Position numbers and translations under genes: made by a program
The notes under the pieces: model-generated
What the model saw: the letters and a program-made list of their open reading frames with translations, nothing else
What the model was told of the DNA's origin: nothing
The model's database searches: none
Assembly: GCA_964608965.1 (NCBI GenBank)
Contig: CAZSPZ010000027.1
Coordinates: 1 to 21,889, forward strand
Direction: 5' to 3'
Source of the DNA: UBA10908 sp964608965
GTDB lineage: Bacteria > Bacillota > Clostridia > Peptostreptococcales > Anaerovoracaceae
DNA length: 21,889 nucleotides
In this document: positions 1 through 7,452 of the stretch, piece after piece
How positions within the stretch are numbered: position 1 is the first letter of the stretch
Layout of the letters: the number at the start of each line of letters is the position of its first letter

Positions 1-1901
1 AACTCGACATACTGGAGCCTGCACGAATGTACGAAAGAGCCCAGCGTATTAATTGCAATATTATAGGGATGTCCGATGCAAAAGACAATAATGAAAACAA
101 TAACTCCAACGATACCGCTGCCGGCCAAAGAACCCAACGTGTTAAAAACAGAGGAAATAACGCCTCCGGCAAGACCTAAAGCTAAAATTCTCGAATAGGA
201 CAACACATCTGAAAGATATCCGCTTATCCCATACAGTGAACCAAGGCCTCCTACGAGCTTTCCGACAATGCTTTTGCTGTCCCGCCCACCGGTGGCTACG
301 ATTCCCACTGCAGATGCAATGGCCAGCCATTTGCATATTTCAGGAACAGAAGCAGGAACTCCCGGTATCATACCGCCGCCCATGTATCCTATAAGGCTGA
401 GAATCAAAATGTACCAAAAGCCTATATCGAATAATGCGTCAAGCGGATGACCGTCGCGGATGGACATGTAAGCCGCTAAACCCATGGCAAGGAATATATG
501 GATCAAGCCCAGTCCCAACGAAAAGAACAGGAGCTTCATGGGGTCGTTAATCGGGTTGAACCACAAGGTGGGAAAGTTTACTGTCGTTCCAAAGAAATTT
601 GTTGAAACCTGTGTAATCAGATCTCCGAAGAAGCCTCCGAACATAGCCCCCCAGAAAGCTGTGGAAAGTCCACAGGCAAAAAACATATTGACCATTTGCT
701 TCAGCATGCCTTCTAAATGATATTTCTTGTTCACCACAAAAGTGGCGACAGCAATAATAATTCCGTATGCCACGTCTGCGAGCATCATTCCAAAAAACAG
801 CGCATAGAAAAATGCAAAGAAAGGGGTGGCGTCGATGCCGCCGGAAGCAGGCAGTGAATAGAGTTTTGTTACTGCTTCGAATGGCTGCACAGCCGCTTGA
901 TTCAACAAAAGGATCGGCGTTTCCTCGTCCTTGGAGGGTTGTGTCATCTCGTAATGACAGATTTTTTTCGACAGAAGAGCTTCGACTTTTTCTTTGCCGA
1001 TTCGGGGGAACCATCCCTCTAAATAGAATGTGCTATCGGTTACGAGGAATTTATCTCTTATTTCCGCACAATCCTTACGCATTGCGATATCGTCGTGATA
1101 AAGCTGCAATGTGCGCTCAAAATCTTGATATGTTCTGATTTTTTCCGCAATTTGGCTTTTGACTCTGGCAACTTCCGCCAGCTCTTCGTCCAAAATTTTA
1201 ATGGCCGCATCGACTGAGCCTTGCGTGATAGGCAGGAGAATCCGGTTAAAACCTAAATCGCGAAGCGCAGACTGCACTTCTTCTGCCGCAGGCTCGTAAA
1301 ACATGATCGAAATATAATGCTGCTCACTATCGGTATTGACGACCTGTCCTTCGGCAAATTGAGTCTTTTCGGACAGAATCTTTAAAAAGTCGGCGCTGTC
1401 GTTGGCGGCAGGCAACAGCCCCTGCCATATTTGCGTCGCTTTCGTCTGATAATCTTCTGCGGGGATATCATAATCTTTCCATGGTAAAAGAGACAATTTA
1501 GTAATGGTCGCCTTATTTTCTTTTACAATGGTCTGACTCAGCTTTCTTGCCAGTTTTGTCAGTTTGAGCATTTTTCGACGAATTTCATATTCATATTCCA
1601 TCGTCGCTTCGAATTCCGCTTTTGTGACCCTGGTCCGCTCTTTAATAAACGGCTTCTTCTTTTGACTGAACCGGTCAAAAAGCGTCAACGCGCTTTCCGT
1701 TTTCGCCAGCTCGGATTCCCATTTGGAAACCCATTTTCCGCCGTCGTCTTTTTTTATAATTCGGCTCCACTTTTCTTCGGCTAATTTCGACTCTTGGGAG
1801 ACGATCTGAACAACACCAAGGCGCATCAAATCTTCTATCAAAGACTCTTTTTCTTTGGAAAGTCCTATGATAGAAAGCTTTTCCATTTTAGCAATAGCCA
1901 C
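1..1901 (-). CDS. ntpI: V-type ATP synthase subunit I, 3' end outside window
   Basis: Membrane stator subunit of the V-type (archaeal-type) ATP synthase, equivalent to yeast subunit a; it holds the half-channels for H+ or Na+ next to the rotor ring. 633 residues are visible and the frame runs off the window edge at a conserved VHSCRLQYVE stretch, which in this family lies close to the C-terminus, so only a short end is missing. The N-terminal half (about 1-350) is soluble and helical. From about residue 355 there are seven or more hydrophobic segments. SYSRILALGLAGG at 568-580 carries Arg571, matching the essential channel arginine of the family. The GTG start at 1901 overlaps the TAG stop of the upstream gene (TAGTG) and gives a typical MAIAKMEKL start; an ATG five codons later is the alternative. 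Translationally coupled to subunit H/G. Confidence 0.95.
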   Translation of the reverse strand, partial: MAIAKMEKLSIIGLSKEKESLIEDLMRLGVVQIVSQESKLAEEKWSRIIKKDDGGKWVSKWESELAKTESALTLFDRFSQKKKPFIKERTRVTKAEFEATMEYEYEIRRKMLKLTKLARKLSQTIVKENKATITKLSLLPWKDYDIPAEDYQTKATQIWQGLLPAANDSADFLKILSEKTQFAEGQVVNTDSEQHYISIMFYEPAAEEVQSALRDLGFNRILLPITQGSVDAAIKILDEELAEVARVKSQIAEKIRTYQDFERTLQLYHDDIAMRKDCAEIRDKFLVTDSTFYLEGWFPRIGKEKVEALLSKKICHYEMTQPSKDEETPILLLNQAAVQPFEAVTKLYSLPASGGIDATPFFAFFYALFFGMMLADVAYGIIIAVATFVVNKKYHLEGMLKQMVNMFFACGLSTAFWGAMFGGFFGDLITQVSTNFFGTTVNFPTLWFNPINDPMKLLFFSLGLGLIHIFLAMGLAAYMSIRDGHPLDALFDIGFWYILILSLIGYMGGGMIPGVPASVPEICKWLAIASAVGIVATGGRDSKSIVGKLVGGLGSLYGISGYLSDVLSYSRILALGLAGGVISSVFNTLGSLAGSGIVGVIVFIIVFCIGHPYNIAINTLGSFVHSCRLQYVE

Positions 1902-2212
1902 TAGCTTACAATCCTTTCCATAATCATCGAAACCGCTTTTTTCTTGTTTTTCTCAGCGCGGGCGACAATGAGCTCACAATCCTTTTCTGCACTTAGAATA
2001 ATACTGTCATATATAATACTCGCCTCGGATTCTGCTTTTGCCAGTTTTTCCTTATATAACTTACCGGCCTCTGTTTCCGCATTACCGGCCACATCAATAA
2101 CCTCTTGTCTGGCATCTTCGATAAGCTTTTTCGCTTCTTCTGCGGCCTTACGGCGAATTTCCTGAGCTTTCGCTTCCACTTCTTTAATTTCTAAAACCTG
2201 TTCAAACGCCAC
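1901..2212 (-). CDS. V-type ATP synthase subunit H/G-like coiled-coil protein
   Basis: A 103-residue, highly charged Ala/Glu/Lys-rich protein that is helical almost throughout (AEEAKKLIEDARQEVIDVAG) and has no membrane segment. This is the pattern of the peripheral-stalk subunit called H (AhaH) or G (NtpF) in archaeal/V-type ATPases, which pairs with subunit E and links the catalytic head to subunit I. Length and position directly before subunit I fit the family. GTG start, preceded by AGGAGG with 8 nt spacing. First gene of the operon visible here; its stop overlaps the start of subunit I by one base. Symbol use varies between organisms, so none is given. Confidence 0.85.
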   Translation of the reverse strand: MAFEQVLEIKEVEAKAQEIRRKAAEEAKKLIEDARQEVIDVAGNAETEAGKLYKEKLAKAESEASIIYDSIILSAEKDCELIVARAEKNKKKAVSMIMERIVS

Positions 2213-2324
2213 GCGAGCTTCCTCCTTTTCTGGCCTAAAAATAAAACAGGGACGGACCCATCTTCGCTTGCGCCTCGTTGGTTTCCTTGCCTGTTCTGTT
2301 TTCCCTTCTATAGTTCTTGTGAAA

Positions 2325-2353
2325 AGTATAGCAAATTATAAGATGATGTGCAA
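2325..2353 (-). promoter_or_regulatory. Sigma-A promoter of the V-ATPase operon
   Basis: On the minus strand, TTGCAC (2348-2353), a 17-nt spacer, then TATACT (2325-2330). Transcription should start near 2318, leaving a leader of about 105 nt before the GTG at 2212. The leader contains a small GGGTCCGTCCC hairpin but nothing I can assign to a riboswitch. Confidence 0.75.
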
Positions 2354-2363
2354 GAAAACAGAG

Positions 2364-2414
2364 GAGAAAAACGCCCTATTGCCGTATTTCCGCCTATTTC
2401 GCGGCGTTTTTCTC
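2364..2414 (-). repeat. 12-bp perfect inverted repeat, possible second terminator
   Basis: GAGAAAAACGCC at 2364-2375 is perfectly repeated in inverse at 2403-2414, with a 27-nt loop. Read on the minus strand the right half ends GGCGTTTTTCTC, so it could act as an intrinsic terminator in tandem with the hairpin at 2421-2448. It also lies just upstream of the V-ATPase promoter, so an operator role cannot be excluded. Confidence 0.5.
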
Positions 2415-2420
2415 TTTTGC

Positions 2421-2448
2421 GAAAAATAATCCCCGCAGTACGGGGATT
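2421..2448 (-). terminator. Intrinsic terminator downstream of MATE gene
   Basis: Stem AATCCCCG (2428-2435) with CGGGGATT (2441-2448), 5-nt loop, followed on the minus strand by ATTTTTC. It sits about 80 nt after the MATE stop codon and closes the truA-comEB-wecA-wecB-MATE operon. Confidence 0.8.
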
Positions 2449-2527
2449 TACTTTTATAATATTCTTTTATTGTTCGTAAAACCTTATAAATTAATCTGCA
2501 TTTCGGCAAAAATGACCGTTATCCGGC

Positions 2528-3892
2528 TTAATCCATATCCCGAATCATGTTATTAAGCCATTTTTTTGATCGATATCGGTGCCGAAGTATCAGCGACTTG
2601 GTGATGCTTTCGATTTGAACAAGAAGCACAATGACATAAATCGGAAGTTGAAAATAGAGTGCCCCTAAAAATGCCAAGGGCACGCCGATCAGCCACATGG
2701 TCGCAACTTCGCATAGCATTGCGAATTTTGTATCTCCTCCTGCGCGCAGCGTTCCGGTTATATGTATCACGATGTATAGCGACATCGGAAGGACAAGGCC
2801 ACGGACACAAAGTACTTTTTTTGCAAGAGACAATCCTTCTTCGGTCAGTTCAAACAAGCTCAGAATCGGACCCGACAACACGATGACAAGAGCGCCCAAA
2901 ATGATACCCATTGTTATTCCGACACGAACAAGCTTTCTGGAAAGTTCATAAGCGCCTTCGGTATCGCCGCGGCCCAGCCTTTCGCCAATCAAGATCAAAG
3001 AGGCGTCGCCCACGCTGAATGCGGCATAGGCAAAGAGATTCATGATCGTGGAAGACGCCTGCACGGCGGCGTAGGCTGTTACGCCCATGCGGCCGTACGC
3101 TGCGTTGTACGCAGCATCCGCGGCCCCCCAAAGCCCCTCGTTGATCGTCGTGGGCGTCGCATTTTTAAAGACTCTTCGCACAAAACCCATATTGAACGAG
3201 AAAAAATCCTTAAGTTTACCGGATAAAATGTTCCTCTTCGATAACAGGATGCCTGCCATGAGAGAGGTTTCCACTATTCTTGCGATAACCGTTGCCAGCG
3301 CCGCACCCTTTATCCCCAGTGCAGGGGCGCCAAAATGTCCGAATATGAAAATGTAGTTTAAAAAAGTATTCAGGCAAAAGGCAAACGCTGTGATATAAAG
3401 AGGAATCTTTGTCTGCTGCGTTGCCCGAAGTGTTCCTGATATGGGCTGCGTGATGGCGATCAAAAGAAAACAAGGCGCCGCAGTGCGAACATACTGACTC
3501 CCCATTTCAATCGCCAAAGGAATGTCGGTAAAAATTCGAAGCACCACTTGCGGGGCAAACGCGGCAAAAAGAAAAAACACCATACTGATGGAAAAACAAA
3601 CGGTGATGCCAAGGCCCGCCACTTTTCTTATATTAGAAAGGTCTTTAACGCCCCAAAACTGCGTGATAAACGTAGAGCAACCGGTGCAAAATCCGAAGAC
3701 GACCATCCACTGTAAATTAAAAATCTGAATGGCTAAGCCCACGCTGCTCAAAGAACTCTCCCCAAGCTGGCCCACCATAAGATTGTCGACTAAAGTCAGA
3801 GACGAAGAAATAAGGCTCTGCAAAGCTATAGGCAGAGCCACCGCGGCAAGCGTTCTGTAAAATTGTTTGTCTTCGATTTTTGTTTTTATCAA
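2528..3892 (-). CDS. MATE family efflux transporter
   Basis: 454-residue polytopic membrane protein with about 12 hydrophobic segments in two similar halves. The N-terminal stretch (TLAAVALPIALQSLISSSLT, then DNLMVGQLGESSLSSVGLA) is characteristic of NorM/DinF-type MATE cation antiporters, which export drugs or other organic cations using Na+ or H+ gradients. TTG start at 3892, only 4 nt after the wecB stop; the one nearby ATG reads ATG CCT TGA and is dead. A weak GGAA precedes the TTG, so translation is probably coupled to wecB. Last gene of the operon. The substrate cannot be told from sequence. MATE belongs to the same superfamily as lipid-linked glycan flippases, but I see no specific sign that this is one. 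Confidence 0.9.
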   Translation of the reverse strand: MIKTKIEDKQFYRTLAAVALPIALQSLISSSLTLVDNLMVGQLGESSLSSVGLAIQIFNLQWMVVFGFCTGCSTFITQFWGVKDLSNIRKVAGLGITVCFSISMVFFLFAAFAPQVVLRIFTDIPLAIEMGSQYVRTAAPCFLLIAITQPISGTLRATQQTKIPLYITAFAFCLNTFLNYIFIFGHFGAPALGIKGAALATVIARIVETSLMAGILLSKRNILSGKLKDFFSFNMGFVRRVFKNATPTTINEGLWGAADAAYNAAYGRMGVTAYAAVQASSTIMNLFAYAAFSVGDASLILIGERLGRGDTEGAYELSRKLVRVGITMGIILGALVIVLSGPILSLFELTEEGLSLAKKVLCVRGLVLPMSLYIVIHITGTLRAGGDTKFAMLCEVATMWLIGVPLAFLGALYFQLPIYVIVLLVQIESITKSLILRHRYRSKKWLNNMIRDMD

Positions 3893-3896
3893 GGCA

Positions 3897-5006
3897 TTAT
3901 TCCAAAGCGCTCTTTAACGCTTCAACGATACGGCTGCAGGCGTGGCCGTCGCCATAAGGGTTCGTGGCTTTTGCCATGCGCTCGTACGCGGCAGAATCCA
4001 CGAGCAGTTCTTTTGCCATAGCGTATATATCCTCTTCGTCCACGCCCGCCAGTTTAGCGGTTCCGGCCGCCACTGCCTCCGGACGCTCCGTTTCTTTTCG
4101 AACGACCAGAACCGGCTTTCCCAATGCAGGCGCTTCTTCCTGCACGCCGCCCGAGTCGGTGAGAATGAAATACGATTTAGCCATAAGGTTGACAAACGGT
4201 TGGTAAGTAAGGGGCTGAATCAAATGAACGTTGGAAATTCCTCCGAGATTTCTTTCTGCGGATTCTTTTACCCTGGGATTTAAGTGCACGGGGTACACGA
4301 CTTCCACATCAGGAAACTCCTTCGCAATTCGGGCGACGGCACCGAAGATGTTGTCCATATATTCGCCCAGGTTTTCCCGCCTGTGGCAAGTGACTGTTAC
4401 GACACGTTTTTTTTCAAAATCCAAAGAAGACAAGACTTTATCTTCAAATTCGTAAGGTTTAGCCGCAACCTGCAAAAGCGCATCGATTACAGTGTTTCCT
4501 GTAACGATAATATTCTGTTCGGAAATTCCCTCCCGCAAGAGGTTCTCTTTGTTTCGCAGGGTGGGTGCAAAATGAAGATCGGCAATGTGCCCGGTCAGCA
4601 CGCGATTGATTTCTTCGGGAAACGGGGAATATTTATTGTAGGTCCGCAGCCCGGCTTCCACATGGCCAACGGCAATCTGGTGATAAAAACAAGCTAATGC
4701 AGTGGCGAAAGTAGTAGACGTGTCCCCGTGGACAAGAACCATATCCGGCTTTTCTTTTTCTAAAACTTCGTCCATTCCCTTAAGAACAGCAGCCGTTATC
4801 ATGGAAATTGTCTGATTTGGTTTCATGATATTCAAATCGTACTCGGGTGTCAGAGAAAACAAATCCAAAACCTGATCCAGCATACTTCTATGCTGAGCCG
4901 TCACACAAAGGATTGATTCGATACCTTCCGTTTCCTGCAAGGCCCTGACAAGAGGCGCCATCTTAATCGCTTCCGGCCTTGTCCCGACGACCGTCATTAT
5001 TTTCAT
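3897..5006 (-). CDS. wecB: UDP-N-acetylglucosamine 2-epimerase (non-hydrolysing)
   Basis: 369 residues, the full length for the family. Interconverts UDP-GlcNAc and UDP-ManNAc in the cytoplasm, feeding ManNAc into teichoic acid linkage units or other wall glycopolymers. Family motifs are in order: GTRPEAIK at 8-15, HGDTSTT at 93-99, GHVEAGLRT at 114-122, PEEINR at 130-135, a later CHRREN, and TDSGGVQEEAPALGKPVLVV near the C-terminus for UDP binding. The ATG start overlaps the wecA stop as ATGA, so the two are translationally coupled. Known as mnaA in Bacillus. Confidence 0.95.
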   Translation of the reverse strand: MKIMTVVGTRPEAIKMAPLVRALQETEGIESILCVTAQHRSMLDQVLDLFSLTPEYDLNIMKPNQTISMITAAVLKGMDEVLEKEKPDMVLVHGDTSTTFATALACFYHQIAVGHVEAGLRTYNKYSPFPEEINRVLTGHIADLHFAPTLRNKENLLREGISEQNIIVTGNTVIDALLQVAAKPYEFEDKVLSSLDFEKKRVVTVTCHRRENLGEYMDNIFGAVARIAKEFPDVEVVYPVHLNPRVKESAERNLGGISNVHLIQPLTYQPFVNLMAKSYFILTDSGGVQEEAPALGKPVLVVRKETERPEAVAAGTAKLAGVDEEDIYAMAKELLVDSAAYERMAKATNPYGDGHACSRIVEALKSALE

Positions 5007-6088
5007 CTGTCCTCTTCCTCGCTTATCTCTTCTAAATCTTCTTTATTGATTTTCCCGTCCCGATTTTTATCCACAATGCCAATGCCAAGGAAAATGAAAA
5101 TCAGTGTCGCACCGACGCCGGAAAGGATGAACGCTTCCAACTTCATGGACGAACTCCAAAGTATGCCTGCAACACCCATGATGGCACTGATACAATACAG
5201 CGCAAGCACTGTCCGTCTTTGACCAAAACCCATAGCCATGATGCGATGATGCAAATGGCCTTTATCCGCCTGCATGATCGGCTGATGTTTAATCATTCTT
5301 CTTACAATGGCAAAGGCCGTATCAAATATCGGAAGTCCAAGAATGATGACAGGGATAATCGTTGCAAAAAGAGTAGTACCTTTCGTCGGCGTATCACCCA
5401 CAAGCGATACGCTGGCAAGCATAAAGCCAAGGAGCATCGAGCCCCCGTCTCCCATGAATATCTTTGCGGGATAAAAGTTGAAAATCAAAAACCCCAGCGT
5501 CGCCCCGGCCACCGAAAGAATAATGTAAGCTGTGTCCATACGACCGTTCATGGCAGAAGTATACGCCACGGAAAGGCAAGCGATACACACGATCCCCGCG
5601 GCAAGGCCGTCCAGGCCGTCAATCAGATTGACGGTATTTGTTATCCCAACGACCCAAAATATAGTGACAACCAGAGAAAGCCACAGCGGGAACATGAAGT
5701 ACGAAGGACCGAAAGGCAGGAAATTCGCGACTCCGCGTATTTGTACACTGAAATAAAAAATGATGCCGGCACAAACTATTTGAGCAAGAAGCTTTGATTT
5801 TGCTGACATTCCCCGAAGATCATCGTAAATTCCGATGAGCAGCATAAGCGTGCCGCCGAGGACTATGCCGAATATCTGTTGATTCCAGGGGATAAGACGA
5901 TAGAATGATACCATGATACCCAGATAAATCGCTATTCCGCCAAACCTTGGAACAGGCTTGCCGTGCATTCTTCTATTGTCCTTGGGCACATCCATGGCGC
6001 CGATGAAAGGGGCTATTTTTATTGCCAACGGTGTTATTGCTGCGGTTACCAGTGCAGCGATCAAAAACACCGAGAGAAATTCTATCAT
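5003..6088 (-). CDS. wecA: Undecaprenyl-phosphate GlcNAc-1-phosphate transferase (WecA/TagO family)
   Basis: 361-residue membrane enzyme that transfers GlcNAc-1-phosphate from UDP-GlcNAc to undecaprenyl phosphate, the first step of teichoic acid or related polymer synthesis. About 10-11 membrane segments. Family motifs: RFGGIA at 48-53, Asp pair DD at 89-90 (Mg2+), NLIDGLDGLAAG at 154-165, GDGGS at 213-217, and KGHLHHR at 276-282, the loop typical of WecA rather than MraY. RBS TAGGAG, about 10 nt before the ATG. Only 6 nt separate it from comEB upstream. Unusual: after the last membrane segment, residues 340-351 read DKNRDGKINKED, like an EF-hand calcium loop, followed by an acidic EEISEEEDR tail (see findings). 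tagO is the Bacillus name. Confidence 0.95.
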   Translation of the reverse strand: MIEFLSVFLIAALVTAAITPLAIKIAPFIGAMDVPKDNRRMHGKPVPRFGGIAIYLGIMVSFYRLIPWNQQIFGIVLGGTLMLLIGIYDDLRGMSAKSKLLAQIVCAGIIFYFSVQIRGVANFLPFGPSYFMFPLWLSLVVTIFWVVGITNTVNLIDGLDGLAAGIVCIACLSVAYTSAMNGRMDTAYIILSVAGATLGFLIFNFYPAKIFMGDGGSMLLGFMLASVSLVGDTPTKGTTLFATIIPVIILGLPIFDTAFAIVRRMIKHQPIMQADKGHLHHRIMAMGFGQRRTVLALYCISAIMGVAGILWSSSMKLEAFILSGVGATLIFIFLGIGIVDKNRDGKINKEDLEEISEEEDR

Positions 6089-6094
6089 TAGAAA

Positions 6095-6550
6095 TCAATC
6101 TCCTATTACTTCTACCTTTATTCCGGCTTCCTTAAACATCTCTTCTGCAAGAGAGTCCGGATAAGATTCTTTGATGACCACACGCTTGATACCGGCGTTT
6201 ATAATCATCTTCGTACAGATGACGCAGGGTTGTGTCGTGCAATAAAGTGTGCCGCCGGCTATGCTTTGTCCAAGGTGCGCCGCCTGTATGATCGCGTTTT
6301 GCTCGGCGTGCAAGCCTCTGCAAAGTTCATGGCGCTCTCCCGAAGGCACCTGCAGTTGTTCGCGAAGACAACCTCTGGTTTCGCAATGAGCTATCCCCAT
6401 AGGTACGCCGTTGTAACCGGTTGCCATAATTCGATTGTCTCTTACGATGACCGCGCCTACGCTTCTGCGAAGGCAGGTGGATCTTTTTCTGGCGATTTCC
6501 GCCATCTCCATAAAATACTCATCCCAGGATGGTCTTTTTAACTTTTCCAT
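6095..6550 (-). CDS. comEB: dCMP deaminase (ComEB-like)
   Basis: Zinc-dependent cytoplasmic deaminase of 151 residues converting dCMP to dUMP for dTTP synthesis. HAEQNAI at 81-87 gives the zinc ligand His81 and the proton shuttle Glu83; PCVIC at 108-112 gives the two cysteine ligands. The N-terminal STCLRRSVGAVIV and the TGYNG block are standard for the family. I chose the ATG at 6550 over the in-frame GTG at 6556 because AAAGG sits 5 nt before the ATG and would overlap the GTG. Comparable comEB-wecA-wecB arrangements are known in Firmicutes. Lies 19 nt after truA. Confidence 0.9.
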   Translation of the reverse strand: MEKLKRPSWDEYFMEMAEIARKRSTCLRRSVGAVIVRDNRIMATGYNGVPMGIAHCETRGCLREQLQVPSGERHELCRGLHAEQNAIIQAAHLGQSIAGGTLYCTTQPCVICTKMIINAGIKRVVIKESYPDSLAEEMFKEAGIKVEVIGD

Positions 6551-6569
6551 AGACACCTTTCTTTTCGCA

Positions 6570-7337
6570 TCAATAAAATACTTCTTTTAAATATAACCCC
6601 TGCGGCGGGGCTGTATGCCCTGCGTTTCTTCTGTCCATCGACAAGAGGATGGAAGTCATATCGCCCGGTTTCTTCTTTCCCAGTCCAATATCCACCAGCG
6701 TTCCGGTGATGATTCGCACCATATTATAAAGAAATCCGTTGCCGGACACAGAGATGGTAATCTCCTGGTCTGATTTGGATATTTCGCAATCGTATATTTC
6801 TCTTACCGTTGTTTTCTGGACATTGCCGCCCGCAGCCATAAAGCAACGAAAATCATGTTCCCCCACCAAGCAGGACGCTGCTTCGCGCATAGCCCCGATG
6901 TCTAGGGGAGAAGGAATTTGATAGCAGTAATTGCGTCTGAATAAATCCGGTTTTTTTGCATTCCGTATGATATACAAGTACCTCTTGCCTTTTGAATCGT
7001 AGCGCGCATGAAAACCTTCCGGTTTTTCCACGGCGGAAATAACCTCGATCTCTCCGACTCGTTCCAATCTGTCCTTTGCAAGAGCATCCCCTACAGCACG
7101 GCAAATTCGATCGGTAGGTATTCCAAACACACCCGAAAAACTCGCGCACTGCCCCAAAGCATGCACACCCGCGTCGGTCCGGCTTGCCCCGTTAAGTTCT
7201 ATGGGCACGCCGCAAATTCCAGAAAGCACCGCTTCCAATTCTCCCGAGACAGTTCGGGCAACCGGCTGTCGCTGCCAGCCGGAAAAATTGGTTCCGTCGT
7301 ATGCGATTGTAAGCAAAATGTTTCTCTTTGTGTTCAT
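6570..7337 (-). CDS. truA: tRNA pseudouridine(38-40) synthase TruA
   Basis: 255 residues, normal for the family. Makes pseudouridine at tRNA positions 38, 39 and 40 in the anticodon stem-loop. Signature GASRTDAGVHA at 50-60 holds the catalytic Asp55; YDGTNFSGWQRQP lies at the N-terminus. The frame stays open to an ATG at 7421, but that codon lies inside the glnS terminator hairpin, so the start is the ATG at 7337 (MNTKRNILL). No Shine-Dalgarno precedes this ATG, and a good promoter ends 8 nt upstream, suggesting a leaderless mRNA. First gene of the truA-comEB-wecA-wecB-MATE operon. Confidence 0.93.
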   Translation of the reverse strand: MNTKRNILLTIAYDGTNFSGWQRQPVARTVSGELEAVLSGICGVPIELNGASRTDAGVHALGQCASFSGVFGIPTDRICRAVGDALAKDRLERVGEIEVISAVEKPEGFHARYDSKGKRYLYIIRNAKKPDLFRRNYCYQIPSPLDIGAMREAASCLVGEHDFRCFMAAGGNVQKTTVREIYDCEISKSDQEITISVSGNGFLYNMVRIITGTLVDIGLGKKKPGDMTSILLSMDRRNAGHTAPPQGLYLKEVFY

Positions 7338-7345
7338 ATCAAAGT

Positions 7346-7375
7346 ATTTTACCACAACACAAGGAAGAAAAACAA
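7346..7375 (-). promoter_or_regulatory. Promoter of truA operon, extended -10, possibly leaderless
   Basis: Minus strand: TTGTTT (7370-7375), 18-nt spacer, then TGG-TAAAAT (TAAAAT at 7346-7351), an extended -10. The predicted start is near 7339, only two bases before the truA ATG at 7337. Confidence 0.6.
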
Positions 7376-7405
7376 GGGCGCCCCTGTGTGCGGGCGGATG
7401 AATAT

Positions 7406-7434
7406 AAAAAAACGCCGCCATGGTGATGGCGGCG
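7406..7434 (-). terminator. Intrinsic terminator of glnS
   Basis: Stem CGCCGCCAT (7413-7421) with ATGGCGGCG (7426-7434), 4-nt loop, then seven T on the minus strand (7412-7406). It lies 18 nt after the glnS stop codon. Strong GC stem with an immediate U-tract. Confidence 0.92.
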
Positions 7435-7452
7435 CAGAGAATGATATATTAT

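Larger units (their letters stand above)
2213..2527. other. 315-bp intergenic region between MATE gene and V-ATPase operon
   Basis: No coding sequence seen. In minus-strand order it holds the terminator of the wec/MATE operon (2421-2448), a long inverted repeat (2364-2414), the V-ATPase promoter (2325-2353) and a leader of about 105 nt. Confidence 0.7.

Noticed and set aside
5219..5797. 192-codon plus-strand open frame opposite wecA
   Set aside because: Highly basic, His/Arg/Lys-rich translation typical of a shadow frame; wecA opposite is intact.
7338..7421. N-terminal extension of TruA from the ATG at 7421
   Set aside because: That ATG is within the glnS terminator hairpin and upstream of the truA promoter; the extension is not family-like.
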